A stretch of DNA of 64,000 bases from Metallyticus violacea (GCA_030762175.1 CM060840.1:36927501-36991500), one strand, 5' to 3'; positions 11,401-23,544 are shown, numbered from the stretch's first letter. The notes: generated by a model not told the origin, from the letters alone. Numbers and translations are program-made.

Positions 11401-13320
11401 TTGGAAGGAAATATATAAACTATGCGATCACAATACCTCATTCTGCACAAGTTTTCAATTTAATAATGATTTACATGAAGTTATCTCTGTTCTGTGGGTA
11501 CAAGTATTACAGTTTACAATACTATACTTCTTGACTGGCACATAGATGTTTTTATGCCTTGAAAAACTATTTCTACTTCACATGATCTAGTGAATGCAAA
11601 GGGAAAACATGTAATCTCAGCTTTGTTTGTGCCTTCTTGAGTAAGCAACGCATTCCTTATTTTACACATTTCTCCATATCCCTAGTTTTCTATACAACAC
11701 TTTAAAGGTTTTTTGTTTTACTCTTTCTTTTGCTTAAATCAGTGATAGTGACACCTGTTCTATTGACTGAAGAGCGTCTTTGATAAAAGTAAGTACATTA
11801 TTTATTTATTATACAGCTGATTTCTTTGTGAATATGTGAACGTGTATATTTTACTGTCCTTGTAGAGGAATCACGCTCCTGCTCAAAGGCATCGATTATC
11901 TTGAATAACTATCTCCTATTTTTGAGCATGAAACAAGGCCGCTTGTAAATATCTTCTTAATAAAAATATTTATGTCACTTAAGCACCCTCGGTGGAGGTC
12001 GTGCGCTAAACAGATTATATATATTTTCTTGGGATAAGTATTTTGTATTTCTTTGGTAGCTTTCTTCACATAAGTAATACTTTAGTAACAAATAACAAAA
12101 TATTTTTTTCGTAACACCTGCAGGTCACTACAGTAACAAGATATAATCTTTTAAATTATATAATACTTAACATCCTCTAGTTCTTGCTTTAGCCTGATAC
12201 GCAGCAACCCATTTGCAAGGGTTTATTGTGGAGAAGGCGTCCACACCGTCATCTATGCACAATGTGATCTTGCGCGTCATACTGGTGCTATGGTGTGGTA
12301 TTTTTTTATTTATTGCCACAGGTATAATCGTCCTTTGTTCAAAGATTTCCAACTAGAATATAATACAAAGAAAGATAAATAAACGTTTGTAAAGTGGGAC
12401 ACACCTCTCTGGCCAATTTAATCAGTCACTTCTTTAAAAATGAAAATAGATAACCCCTAAGAAATTTCAATTACAAATATACGTTTGTTTTTCAAGTATT
12501 TATCATCGTATGAAAATGTGTAATAGAGTACATTTAAGTGCTATATACAGGAGGTTAATTAATAACACGGAAACATTGTTCTGTATATAGATGAGTCTTA
12601 GACAGGTAACTTGAAAAACGGAAAATAGGGTCGTAGACGTAAAATATAAACATTATGGGTTATTGAAGTAATTTCAAGTTGGTACTCATAAATTCACACT
12701 GCAGCTAAATAGGGTTAAAATTTATATTAGAATATTTTCACACCTCCTTAATAATCGCAAAGACCCTCGTTGTTAATAACAATGTACAATGTTTTCATAA
12801 TTCAGAGTAAAATAATATGCAAAATTTCAGAGGATTGCACATGAATGCACATCATTGCATTGGTGTGCTAATAGGAATTCCGTTGTTGGAACAAAGTCGC
12901 GATTATATGCTTTTTCTTATGTTGTGAAATGCCTTTCAATTGTTTCATGCAATAGTTATTTGTTTTGTAATCAAAAGATTATGACAAATTAATACATTAA
13001 TAAATTAAAGGAAGTGGATAATGGATACTTTTTTTCTGAGCTTGCCGACATATACCTAATTAATGAAGAAGCAAGAGATTGTGCTGTAAGAGCTGTTGAG
13101 ATCTACAGAGATAGATTCCTAATAGAAGTCGTTCACATCATTACGACATTTTAATCTGTTAATAGGCGTTTGCGTGAACTGGGGTACTTTGTGTTGCAAG
13201 TAAAAGTAAAAGTCAGTGGCGTTAGTACCCTTTTGAAACTTTAAGCCCTAATATGTGAGTCTGAAATTTTTTATCCTAAGTTCCCTATCTCAAATTGGTA
13301 GTCTAAGACCCTCTATATGT
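8450..13320. other. AT-rich DNA, no gene seen
   Basis: I examined both strands and found only short frames without motifs (8903-9121, 10006-10269 and 10863-11114 on minus; 10693-10911 on plus; 12167-12352 on minus). There are no tRNA boxes and no copies of the repeat families described here. Confidence 0.5.
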
Positions 13321-13330
13321 CGATCCTAGT

Positions 13331-13613
13331 AGTCTACCGGTAATCATATTGCCTCGTAGATCCACGTACACAGGGTTCAATCCCGGCAAGGGTCAACAGA
13401 TTTTTTTTCCGGGCGTAAAATTCCTAAGTATGGCTTCCTTCGGAAAGGAAGTAAAGCCGTGGGACCCTTTCGTAGATTTACTGCACATAAATGGACTTCA
13501 AATCTGAAAGAAGAGACTTCTATGCAAGTTTATCTGTCGTTTCATGTCCTGAATTGAATAGGGCGCCGATGACCTGATGTTAAAAAAGTCTGTAGATAAA
13601 CCAAATAAAAAAC
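13331..13613 (+). repeat. SINE family A, copy 2
   Basis: It contains a B box gggttcaatcccggc (about 13373-13387), then tccgggcgtaaaattcctaa, gtatggcttccttcgg, a second arm aaggaagtaaagccgtgg, gtagatttactgcac, ctgaaagaaga, catgtcctgaattgaat and a gatgacctga box. The tail ends aaaccaaataaaaaacaataa. All blocks match the copy at 29135 in order. The A-box side is weaker than in that copy. Confidence 0.88.
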
Positions 13614-13619
13614 AATAAA

Positions 13620-15300
13620 CTCCTCTATTAGCTTACATATTTTGCGGTGTTGTTCATTAACATACTCTATTATCATTACTTATGCTTGTGGATTCCGAAA
13701 AATAATTATGATAATAACATTTACATGTTAAAATATATCTATTAAAACATGGCTCTATTAAAGAATAGCATAAAAGGCAATAAATAAATGAAAAGGCAGG
13801 AAGTGATATATTATGGTGTTTCCACATTAATGAGCCAGTCACATAATATAATCAATAAATTTTATGTAGCATTAAACAGAATTAAAATGACTAAAAACGC
13901 ACTAAAATAATATGTTTAAATACATATGTGTTATTTATATAGAGTGGCCTAAAGGATACTGTACTAATTTAACATAATCTATGCATACAGTACGGTCTGA
14001 ATTTGTGTAACGGGTTTTCATTTCATAATTTACTTCAGAAGATTTACCAGAAATACAGGCATTAATACAGGCCTCCTTCAAAGTGAGACAGCTCAGTAGG
14101 GTACTAAAGTTTGTAATAATAAGCCCGGGTAATAACGTGCGTAATTTGTTTTAAATATTTTAGAAAAAATTTAAATCTATTATTACTTAGTCAGCCACTA
14201 TTTACGTTACCTACAAAAAGATTACTAAATTACGACAGAAAAAATTTGCAATCTTCATTATGTACTAGTCCAGCTATTTCTACACGAGTAACGAAAAATA
14301 GTAGGTCGATGTAGTATACTTGAAGGTACATAGTATTTTGTAACTTAATTTTCATGATCTCCCAATTCTTTAAACATGTGTATATAAATATTCAAATATT
14401 TGTTTATTTAAACTGAAAAATATTTTATGCCACAAAATGCTTTTATCGAGCTAAGAGTATTATAGGCCACACACTCACATATATTAATTCTGTTTTGGAC
14501 ATAGAAAAAAATATAAAATGCAAACGCAAAAATTAAAATTAAAATTGGGTAAATTTTAAAATAGCTTATAGTAGTTTTATATATGATTACAGTCTAGTTC
14601 AGAATTACATAAGTTAAATAGTACGCATCTTCGGCGCTGAAATAATGTGGATAGTACGTGAATTATCATCTCCTTCATGATATCAAATTAATAAAGTCCC
14701 TCATCACTAAACGTCAATGGTTATTATGTGTCACACCCTCTAACAAAAACGGATAGGCGTGCGTCGAAATAATACATTAGTATGAAATATGGGTTCGTAG
14801 GAGGGATGGAAAATGAGAGATACCGTAAATAATAGCATGCCATTTAAAAATTACGAATATTATTATTGTAATTAATAATCAAAACGTGACCAGAGATTTT
14901 ATAATGATTTTAAAACATACACGCATATATCACCAGCTTTATGAAGTACATTGATGCTTCGTTATTTGTAATTATCATGAATATATGCAATTTAGCAAAA
15001 GTTTGTAACAAATTAAAAAAGAATTCAATTGGACTCAAATTTCCTTGACAATAAAGTTTGTTTTAGAATGTAATGTTTTATTTAAGAGCATTTCTCAGTA
15101 AATAAAATGGTTAAAGCTCACTATAAGAACATCTATGTTGTTTAGGGAAAATGCTGATAAAATGTTTTATTGTAGTTAGGGTTTACTCGAGTTAGAATCA
15201 ACTATTCAAAAACGTTTTCTCTAGACTTTCAGTTTTCCTGTTATATTGGCTTTTTCATGCTAATCATTTGAATGTAGACAGAAAGATATTAAAGACAAGT
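13620..15300. other. AT-rich DNA, no gene seen
   Basis: Nothing beyond short A/T-rich frames such as 13657-13842 on the minus strand, without recognisable motifs. Confidence 0.55.
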
Positions 15301-15314
15301 AATTACCGTGTTCC

Positions 15315-15964
15315 TAGTCCAGTAGCCAGCCTGTTGTCTCCAGCCTTCAATTGGTCCAGTAGTGAAGCGTAATAGTCTCCGGTGATGGTTCTGTCCTTCT
15401 AGAGATAGTCTACGAGCAACACAGCATGAGAATCCCAGAAAACTGTAATCATGACATGGGACCGTTTTTGTTTCCTTTGGTGCACTTTCACCTATTGCCA
15501 CCCCTGTTTGGAATGCTCCTTGATCTCCGGCATACAGTGATGAATCCACGCTTCGTCTATTGGAGAAACTCACTGGAACTGCATTTAACCAAGTCTAAAC
15601 ATTGTTGTGGAATGCGCTTTTCGGTTCAAAGTTAACGAACTCATATAGGCAAAACTTTGTGTTACACTAATGGGCACGGTTTGTCGAGGTCTTTGTCCGT
15701 CAACTCGGGCACTTCAATCGGCGATCATTGAGTAAGGGATTGCGAATTTTTGTTACAATTTCTTCGGTCGTACCATTTTTGGGGTGCTTTGAGCGCTCAT
15801 CATCTTGAATTGATGTACGGCCACGCTTAAATTCTGCAGCTCATTTTTTATCCGTCGAAAATGAACAGAAAGAATGCTATAACGTGGAATCTAATTCTTA
15901 TTGTATTTCTCTTGGGATTAAAAACGAACTACTTTATCACAGCTCGTATTTCAGCATTATCCAT
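15315..15964 (-). pseudogene. mariner transposase pseudogene (N-terminal two thirds)
   Basis: Read on the minus strand, an ATG at 15962-15964 begins MDNAEIRAVIK and is followed at once by a stop. Further on comes AEFKRGRTSIQDDERSKHP (about 15780-15837), the linker between the helix-turn-helix and catalytic domains. Next is DEAWIHHCMPEIKEHSKQGW with the first catalytic Asp near 15556, and then MITVFWDSHAVLLVDYL (about 15402-15450), a stop, and KDRTITGDYYASLLDQLKAG. This order is that of a mariner-family transposase that moves DNA by cut and paste. Several in-frame stops and frame changes inactivate it. It breaks off before the second catalytic Asp region, so it is truncated at about 15315. The overlapping frame at 15289-15573 is a frameshifted reading of the same gene. 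Confidence 0.88.
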
Positions 15965-16139
15965 TTTGTAGAAAATGTTAACAACAGTTTGTTTACACGA
16001 TCGTCACAAACAAGTGTAGTTACACTTAGGGTCTGTAACTTTACAGCGCGCTCTCTAAAGGATGATACTTAACACTATAATAGTATCTTGGCCATCTTCC
16101 TGACATCTCTGAGTCAAGCCGAGAACTTTTAGAACACCG
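15965..16139 (-). mobile_element. 5' leader and candidate terminal repeat of the mariner copy
   Basis: Upstream of the transposase start, the minus strand reads ggtgttctaaaagttctcgg near 16117-16138. This resembles the terminal inverted repeat of a common insect mariner lineage. No matching 3' end is found because the element is truncated on the other side, so this end assignment rests on resemblance only. Confidence 0.45.
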
Positions 16140-16144
16140 TAAAT

Positions 16145-17500
16145 AATAAACTTTCGGCTGAGTCTTAGCTTTTCCACACGTTGCAAAATAAATTCAGCAA
16201 TTTTTCGAACATACTGTACATAGGTAAGCAGTCATCTTCACGTTTAGGCAACGGTCATTGCAGTCACCAAGCAAAAAAAATAAGTTTTTATAGACCAAAA
16301 ACGCCATAATCTAAGGATAAGAAATCTGGGCTGCTCAAAATGTGTCCAAGAAACATTTTCGCCATTGTGTGCGTGCTATAAGCAAAACGTCATACAACGG
16401 TAAGCTTTTCATTATCAGATTTTTTATTTTATTTTTTTTTCATCATTTTAGGTGTGCTAATTGGCAACATAGAACTACTTTAAAAAGGGTAGAGAAGAAT
16501 GCTCACATTGGGACCTCTGCCAAAAAGAGTCCATTCATCATTTGAATGACCATTATATTTATAGGAAAAATGCATTTAAATTTTTATAATGTTTTCACGA
16601 AGCACGTTTTCCCTTATGTTATAATGAAACCCACTAATAGAGATAACCTTTAATGACTACAGCATCTGCCGACGTGGACCCACGAAGTTGGAGAATGGCT
16701 GATATGTAACAAAGCATTCCACATTATTCAAAGATCCACGGTTCAAACTCCTACCGTTAAGTCCAAATTTTGTGTTGTATTCGCCTTTCATTCCTGTCCC
16801 CATGTAGCTAATTCGAACATAAAAAATAACAGTTTAATCACTTCAGAATATTTGACTCTGGACACTTTGGGCTGAAAGTTTATTTTTCCACTTTTGAGAT
16901 CATTTACTTTTAAATTTAATTTTATGTTAGCGCCGAATGCAATTCGCACTTACCGAATGCACTACTGGTAATTGCGATCATGGCCGACAGTACTAACAAG
17001 GAAATTATTTGTGTTTAAACAAAAAAGTTGCATCAAAATGCCGTTAGGTGCCATTTAGGACCTCTTACTGTTCTTGTGGTATTCGTTTGCCTGAAAACTT
17101 CTGCAGTGGTGTTTTAGAGGCCTCTATCGATTCCACCCCTTAACAATCATCTCTCAAAAACTACCAAATGTGCACAACCTCTGAATGTGCATATCTTTAG
17201 GCAATATAAAATCTACACCTCTATCATCTGGTTGTTTTAGATCAATGCTTCATTACGCATGGAAAACAGTTTATTACGATACCTGTGGATAACTTCAAAA
17301 TGATCACCATCACTGACATAACAAAATGTACGATTATGGCATGTAACCGACTTTTTCCTTGTTTTGTGCGTTTTTTATACTTATTGCTTTGAGCATTTAA
17401 TTGAAAATCGTTTTCTTAAAATTATAGTTAAGATACCTGCATTACATGTGACTACCTCTATTGAACATTGTTACAGTTCCTCCGATCCATCGCTAAACAT
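16145..17500. other. AT-rich DNA, no gene seen
   Basis: I find no recognisable coding motif. Short frames such as 16342-16545 on the plus strand are uninformative. Confidence 0.5.
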
Positions 17501-17504
17501 ATTT

Positions 17505-18565
17505 TGACATTGTAATTAGTAATAAAAACTGTATGTCATAAGCTTTAACTTCAATGTAAGTTATACCAAAGAGAAAGCTCCTTGGTGTTTTGTTACGAAA
17601 GCTTGGAAGGCCAAAAGGGTTAAAAAAAACTATACAATAGAAAGAATCCCGAGGGTCGTGTGAAGCCCCTTTCTTTTATAAGTCTTGTAGAGTTAATAAA
17701 CATAAACATTTTTAAATTCGTTTAGGATTTTGACTGTTAGCCCTTTGAAACAGCCAATGCTAACAAAATGTTCAAAATTTCAAAAAATCGCGAATGGCAC
17801 GCGTGGGATTGAACTTAAACCAGCAATAGAAAAGTATGTTTGAACTTTTAAAGATAGGCACGAAGATTCCGCGTGCCTGTGTGATCCCGTGGCATCGTTA
17901 AAACCAACGATTACTTCATTGAATTTAATAAATAAGGGAGCGTTTGCTCGGCCGGGGAAAGCAGTCCACTCATTCAATTCCACTCGGTTAAGCAGGCAAT
18001 TGTAAGTTCGATGTTGCTGAGGCACACAGTTTATGTGACCTACACGTGGCTAGAGATAAACAATCCTCAGTTCTCAGTACGTATTACTCAGTCTCAAGTA
18101 CAAAATACGCGCAATTTTTACTCAGTTTGAAGTTTTGCATGCGGCGATATACAGGTAGTCTAAGTTCCAGTTTTCAGACGCAGATAACAAGCTCTACTTC
18201 CCCGGATGCGGGCACGCAGTTCCGATACATCAGTTAATCGGTCTTCAGTTTTACGCGCCGCGGCACTCATCTGTAAGTTTCACACGCGGCAACTAAGTTT
18301 GTATCGGCGTAGTTTAGTCTAACGCACGCAAAACACTACAGGACGCGAAACATTTTGGACAAAATAAAATACCAATATATATTAGGTCGCATATTTATAC
18401 TATTGCAATCCTCCACCAGTCTGCTGAGTACTATTCAACCAAATAGCAGAAATTGTTGTCATTGAAGTGTAGGCAACAACACCAAAGCGACCAATAATCA
18501 ATTTACAAAACCACTTCAAAATTGGCATCAGTGAAGTCACTGTACGTCGACAATGAATTGCTTCA
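17505..18565 (+). mobile_element. LTR-like sequence, copy 1 (sense orientation)
   Basis: This segment matches, block by block, the inverted sequence at 18875-19815 and the minus-strand sequence at 33345-34230. Shared blocks include tgtaattagtaat near the left end, gagttaataaac, tgtttgaacttttaaagata, a TATA-like aatttaataaataaggg (17922-17938), gttcgatgttgctgaggcac, tcagttttacgcgccgcg and aataaaataccaatatat. A TATA-like box followed 400-450 bp later by an AATAAA signal suits a retrotransposon LTR. About 140 bp at roughly 18040-18180 is absent from copy 3. No gag or pol frame is attached. Exact LTR ends are inferred. Confidence 0.7.
17922..17938 (+). promoter_or_regulatory. TATA-like box in LTR copy 1
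   Basis: aatttaataaataaggg aligns with aatttaatatataagga in copy 3 (minus strand) and with a related A/T box in copy 2. It lies upstream of the conserved AATAAA-containing block, the position expected for an LTR promoter. Confidence 0.45.
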
Positions 18566-18569
18566 AAAC

Positions 18570-18763
18570 TAGTGCCCAACCTGGGTACAATAGCCGGAGT
18601 CTACTAAACAGCTTCATAATTTGGCCCCAACGTAGGACCAAACAACAACAACATTAACAAAAACGACCAAACGTCTTCATAATTTGGGGTCCAACGTGGA
18701 GTCACTAACGAATAGTCTAATAATTAGGTTCTAATTGTTGGGGCCGAATAAACCGCTTCAGCG
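18570..18763 (+). repeat. tandem primer-binding-site-like repeats between the inverted LTRs
   Basis: Successive units begin with cttca: cttcaaaac-tagtgcccaacctgggtac (18561-18587), cttcataa-tttggccccaacgtagg (18612-18637) and cttcataa-tttggggtccaacgtgg (18674-18699). A last gggccgaataaaccgcttca follows (18740-18759). The first unit resembles a primer-binding site for tRNA-Lys, best preserved in the third copy at 33320-33337. Repeating it downstream of one LTR is unusual. An alternative is that this is simply a short tandem repeat in the leader, unrelated to priming. Confidence 0.6.
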
Positions 18764-18850
18764 TTTGCTGAATTTTGCAGAAAAACGATATTCACCGGCA
18801 TGTTCAGGGAATTGTACTGTTCCTACAACTGAAATTGAAGCAGTTACGTA

Positions 18851-18872
18851 TGGCAGCCACGTTGGACGCCCT
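18851..18872 (-). other. primer-binding-site-like motif of LTR copy 2
   Basis: On the minus strand, cagggcgtccaacgtggc follows cttcaaaa, at the position equivalent to the motif next to copy 1 and copy 3. It resembles the tRNA-Lys 3'-end complement but is degraded. Confidence 0.45.
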
Positions 18873-18874
18873 GT

Positions 18875-19815
18875 TTTGAAGCGGTTTTGGGTGCTTTTAT
18901 TGTCGTGGTCGTGGTTGTTGTTTTGTTGTCCACACTTCAATGACAATTTCTCCTGGTGAATTCGGCTATTTGGTACTCAACGGACTGGGAGAGGAATTCA
19001 ATGGTTAAATAAGTATGCGATGCGAACAATGTATATATTGGTATTTTATTATATCCAAAATATTTCGCATCATATGGTGTTTTGCTTACAATAGACTTAG
19101 GTACGTCGATACAAATTTATCTGCCGCGTTTGAAACACAGATGAATGTCGTGGCACGTGAAACTTATAATGAGTACTACGAACTGCTTCTGCGAACTGCG
19201 TATATCTGGCCGCGTGTAGATCTTATAATTGCGTGCCTCAGCAATGTCGAACATATAACTGCTCCTAAGCAATGAGAAAATGCGAACTGAACTGACTGGT
19301 CCAGTGGAGCGACCGCTTTCTTTGTATATTAAATTTAAATAAAAAAAATCGTTGGCTAATAGACACCAAAAGATACACACAAGCCTCTCGTTTTTCTTTA
19401 AAAATTGAAACATACTTCTATTATTGGCTGGTTAAAGTTCACCTGCCCTACGTACCATTCTTGTTATTTTAAAGTTTAAAACCTTTGTCGGCATTGGCCA
19501 GTTTAAAAGGCTAGCTGTACTACCACCGGTCATAGTCAAAGTCCCAAACGGTTTAAAAATCTTTCACTTTATTAACCCTGCAGTAGCAGTGTTTTTAAAG
19601 TAAAAGAAAGAAGGGGTTTCACACATTGCCCTCGGGTTTCTTTCTCCCTATTGTAAAGATTTTATGTGACCTGTTTGTTGTTGGCTTTCCAGGATTCTGC
19701 AACAAGTCATTAAGGAACTTTCTCTTTTTTGTTGACCTGTAACTTACAGGTTACATTTATAACGTATTATTAATATATACATACGAGGTATCTACACTAC
19801 TAACTACAATACATA
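18875..19815 (-). mobile_element. LTR-like sequence, copy 2 (inverted relative to copy 1)
   Basis: The reverse complement contains, in order, tattgtagttagtagt, gggttaataaag, tatgtttcaatttttaaaga, a TATA-like aatttaatatac, gttcgacattgctgaggcac, an AATAAA block (ataataaaataccaatatat) and gagaaattgtcattgaag. These blocks match copies 1 and 3. It faces copy 1 across about 300 bp, so the pair cannot be the normal direct LTRs of one retrotransposon. Two independent solo LTRs, or an inversion, could produce this. Open frames here (19015-19275 on plus, 19117-19413 on minus) lie wholly inside the repeat and have no retroviral-type motifs. Confidence 0.7.
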
Positions 19816-19819
19816 AAAT

Positions 19820-20220
19820 GTGATGCTTTGGCTTACATAAATAAATGTTATAATTATATTTCAGTGGGGGCGGATCGGAGGAACTTTTCAAAAATTAATA
19901 AAGATGTTGTTTTGTCTAAGTTTAATGCTACATTGGTAGTTTTAAAGCGTTACATATTGTGATAAGCACATAATTATTTTTTTTCCAAGCAATAGTCACA
20001 GTTAATGGTAAAAACTATCAACAAACATAACATACATAACAATAGTACCAATTACTTTACATTACTGATTACTGTCTGCACAGTTTAATTGTGCCCGTTG
20101 TTTTCTATTGTCAAAGTAAGCAATGAAACAGTTTAGGTCTTAATTTTTAACTCCATAAAATCTTAAATATGAAAGTTTGACGCAAACTAACACTCTATCT
20201 AAACTTAACCATGATTTTTA
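19820..20220. other. AT-rich DNA, no gene seen
   Basis: No motif or repeat recognised. Confidence 0.5.
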
Positions 20221-20223
20221 TAA

Positions 20224-20224
<1 letters not shown>

Positions 20225-20261
<37 letters not shown>

Positions 20262-20283
20262 TAACAATAACAATAACAATAAC

Positions 20284-20311
<28 letters not shown>
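20225..20311. repeat. (TAA)n microsatellite interrupted by (AACAAT)n
   Basis: A taa-type tract, then four aacaat hexamers, then a second taa-type tract. The symmetrical arrangement suggests interruption of one long array by a point change that then spread. Confidence 0.95.
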
Positions 20312-20314
<3 letters not shown>

Positions 20315-20546
20315 GCGCGATTATACTTATACCTGTCTTACGGGCTCCATTTTATACGAAAATGTAAGACAGTGACTAACAATTTACAATATATGATGTG
20401 AAAGATTCACTACATATTCTAATTGACGCATTATCAGAAAAGTGAGGCAGTTAAAAACAATAGTTTTTAAATGTATATAAACGGTACTGGATATTTAAAC
20501 TGGAGACAGAATGCATTCATTAAACATTATTTATATCTAGTGTTTT

Positions 20547-20600
20547 TTTTAACAGTGCTTAACGCCCGTTTTTACTACTGAGCGGTAATTTATATTTAGT
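20547..20600 (+). repeat. SINE family B, fragment
   Basis: It reads ttaacagtgcttaacgcccg, ttttactactgag. This matches the terminal block of the copies at 26082, 39728 (inverted) and 52981. Only this end is present. Confidence 0.55.
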
Positions 20601-20604
20601 GATC

Positions 20605-22070
20605 ATATATTGACCAAAAAAACAGAAAATGCTTCTGAGTCGACTGTTTTAACTGATCGGCAAGAGATGACTGGCTTGGCGTCTAACAGACTGGGAACTG
20701 TCAGTGGTGGTTAACAGTACAGCTGTGTGGGAAAGTACGCACCCTGCAGTGTTTTGCTAACGCTGGAAACTTGCGGTAAAATGAAATGGGATGGGGGAAG
20801 GCTTTCCTACGTACACTCTTTGAGGAAATACCTTCAGCGAGCAGTAGAAGGAGCAGTTTACTTGATGGGAGAAAAGCTTGTTTTTTAAAGGGAACTTTTT
20901 TCCCGCCTTTTCTTTCAGATCGTTGGAATACTGTCAAGGAACGGACTGCTGATTATGATGTTTTCTTTTCCTCTCGATTCCCACAAGGGTAAACATGCTG
21001 TGCGGATACGAAACTTCAAGAACATATCAAGCACAAGTCGGAAATGTTTTTAAAGATGTAGTGAGCATTTTGAAAGGTTTCTCAGCTCATGGTGGCGGTG
21101 AAAGGGAAAATAAAAGGCAAGACAGTGCTGACAAGAGAATCGCCTTGTACATGTTTTAGGAATAAACTTTGGTTAATAAGGTTGGTTTATACCTGTGCTT
21201 ATTATAACAGACATCCATATGTTGAGGAATGCTGCTAGCCTTTAGCACTTTCAGTCTCGCCGTCATAAAACCCAACCAGTTTTACCATACTTTACGTAAA
21301 GTTTGGAAAAAATCCCAGACCTTAGATTTATATTCCTTGCTTGAGATGACAGGAAGAGCTCCGGCTTAGAGAAAATTCGAACTTGTGCCAGACACGAGAG
21401 GAGGAAAGAATTGCACTCTAAAGCCAATTTTTATTGGAATCTTTCAAGGCATGGCAAGTTAGTTTAATGAAACTACAACAACCATTTTACAATGAGTGAT
21501 GAAAAATAAAATATTTTTGCTAGATTCAGAGCCCTTGAAATTTTAAGGAATACACAATCTAAATTTGAAATTATATTTGTATCTTATCTCGTTCTAGCTG
21601 TTATTTCTGAATAGATTATAAAAACAAAATCAATGATCATATATGAACACTGCTATAAATAGATACAAAACACATAAAAACCAAACTATAATAAAATAAA
21701 AATTCGCCCAAACAACAAAAGTACAATTTTCCTCTAGAAGCAAATCATAAATATGTAAAAGAACCGAAATATGATATTATCGTCTTCCCCTGCAGCGGCA
21801 TTAACATTGTGCATAATGGGAAGACTTTATGGAAAGGGAACAAATTTAATTGATTGGTTCTCAGGGATAATGTTGTTCCTTTCCCGACAGTATTATTACC
21901 GTTGACTTATAGTTTTGCCTCGGCTGAGACTCTTCTGCTGGATATTTTTATGGCCATCCTGATACCATAGGGGAAGGAGTGTGCAAATGAACCAGGCGGT
22001 TAACAAGATATGCTGCGTTAAAATATGTAGCACGGTTTGTTATCAAATTTTGTTACACTTAATGAGACAT
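20605..22070. other. no gene recognised
   Basis: There are overlapping frames on both strands around 20701-20992, without recognisable domains. The remainder is AT-rich and unremarkable. Confidence 0.5.
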
Positions 22071-22074
22071 CGTT

Positions 22075-22990
22075 ATTTATTGGAGAATTTCTTGTTACAT
22101 GTACCACTTTTGCACTAACTATGTCGATTATATAGTGACGCCCTGATGCACTTTGATAACTCCAAAACGTCTTACTGTTCACTCATTAAAACTGATAATG
22201 ATGCAATTATTGATGCAATGCTAAAGTTAACAAGAATGATCAAACTATGACACACAATTGGTTTCGTAATAACAAACAATCCCTAACTTCGAGCGGGCTA
22301 CTGCTAAACTGAGAAGCTACCTCGGACCAAGAACCGCAAGAACTGGTGAAAGACTGTTCCTGAACCCCAAAATAGTAAACATAATTAAACGTGGTCAGTC
22401 TTTCTGACGCTCTTTTTATTCTTTTAAAATATTATTTATGAAAAATCCAGAATATTATCTCTCAACGCGTTATTATTGAATAATATTTCCCTCTAGGCTT
22501 TATTATTTTTCTTGGTTGCTTAATAATGTCTATGTGACTCTCAGCATGTCACATACATATACAGTTAGTTTCTACCCTTCAAGAGGTTATCGATCTGTCA
22601 TTTTATCCCCGTAATTAGCACATGTTTTATTAGCCTCTCCTTGCCTAATATAATAACAGTAAAGCTTTCAGACAATACAAAGCAACATGTTTTCCACGGA
22701 CCCTGCTTTAGGAATGTCTCCATGTAATAGCGGTGCGCTTGCTCCATGTACAAGGATACTGTTTACAATAGGCGACAGAAATTTCCAGGTCAGATTTTAT
22801 GGCTATGGTGGGTTTCGGCGCTCTGGTCGAGAAAATAACATTTTACAAACAACGCATCAACACAGGAACAAGAAATAAAAATGACACTGCAATCATAATT
22901 AAAATAGAAAATTACATTAAATTAATTAATATAATAACTCTAATTTAATTGGGGTTGTAGCTCATAAATTCCACCTCACCTCACACTTGC
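22075..22990 (+). repeat. dispersed repeat R1, copy 1
   Basis: It shares ordered blocks with 32515-33225: ttattt-tggagaat, taactatg-cgatta, agaggttatcga-ct, ttttatt-gcct, acaataggc-a-agaaatt, tcagatttwatg, agaaaataa-attttayaca, aaataaaaatgac-ytac/gcaatcat and actctaattwaat. The repeat contains a 63-codon frame (22687-22878) that is not conserved as protein. Class unknown. Confidence 0.6.
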
Positions 22991-23216
22991 TGATGTACGG
23001 AACGTATATCGAACAACATATTGCATAATTGCACACGTCAGGAATGTGTGGGCTAAAAATACAATATAATATATGCAGAAAATTAGCCTATTGACTATGA
23101 AGTACAAGTATGTATTACTGGTACATACGAAAATAAGACAACAAGATCAAAAAATCGTTAAAACACGATTTTATTACCATCTAACTTCAAACGTGAAGCA
23201 TTACACGAGTTAATAC

Positions 23217-23290
23217 AGTGTGTTGAGCGGCGCAGTGGCCGAGTGGTTAAACTGTGGCGACCCGGGTTCGATTTCACGGTCAAAAGTGGA
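23217..23290 (+). repeat. tRNA-derived (SINE head or tRNA pseudogene) fragment
   Basis: gcagtggccgagtggttaaa (23229-23248) is a good Pol III A box of the Leu/Ser tRNA type, and gggttcgatttcacgg (23264-23279) a B box. The spacing is too short for an intact tRNA and there is no matching acceptor stem, so this is a tRNA-derived repeat, not a working tRNA gene. Confidence 0.55.
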
Positions 23291-23316
23291 ATTTGTGGCG
23301 GACAGGGATTTGTGCC

Positions 23317-23544
23317 CCCCCCCCTCTGTCTCCCGATTTAACAGCCTGCGATTATTATCTTTGGGGTAAATTAAAAATCCCTTATACAAGACTAACCCAT
23401 ACACCATATAAAAACTCAAAGATAATATTTGTCAGAAATTGTTCAGATTTCTCAAAACGAACTGCAGCGAGTTATGAACAATTTCCTAAGGAGATGCCAA
23501 AATGTGTGGAGAATGAAGGTGGGCAGTTTCAACAACTCAATTGA
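23317..23544 (+). pseudogene. mariner-superfamily transposase C-terminal remnant
   Basis: The frame contains PPLSPDLTACDYYLWGKLK, the conserved region around and after the third catalytic position of insect mariner-type transposases. It ends MPKCVENEGGQFQQLN, a typical C-terminal tail, before a stop. The middle (about 23380-23470) is altered and the catalytic N-terminal part is missing. Upstream it joins tRNA-derived sequence. The open frame continuing to 23254 reads through that unrelated sequence, so it is not a true start. Confidence 0.75.

Noticed and set aside
19015..19413. Protein-coding frames on both strands
   Set aside because: They lie completely within LTR copy 2, are not conserved in copies 1 and 3, and have no recognisable domain.
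20177..20401. Ile-repeat protein frame
   Set aside because: It is the translation of the (TAA)n/(AACAAT)n microsatellite.
23229..23279. Functional tRNA-Leu/Ser gene
   Set aside because: A and B boxes are present, but the spacing is too short for a tRNA with anticodon and variable arms, and acceptor-stem pairing is absent.
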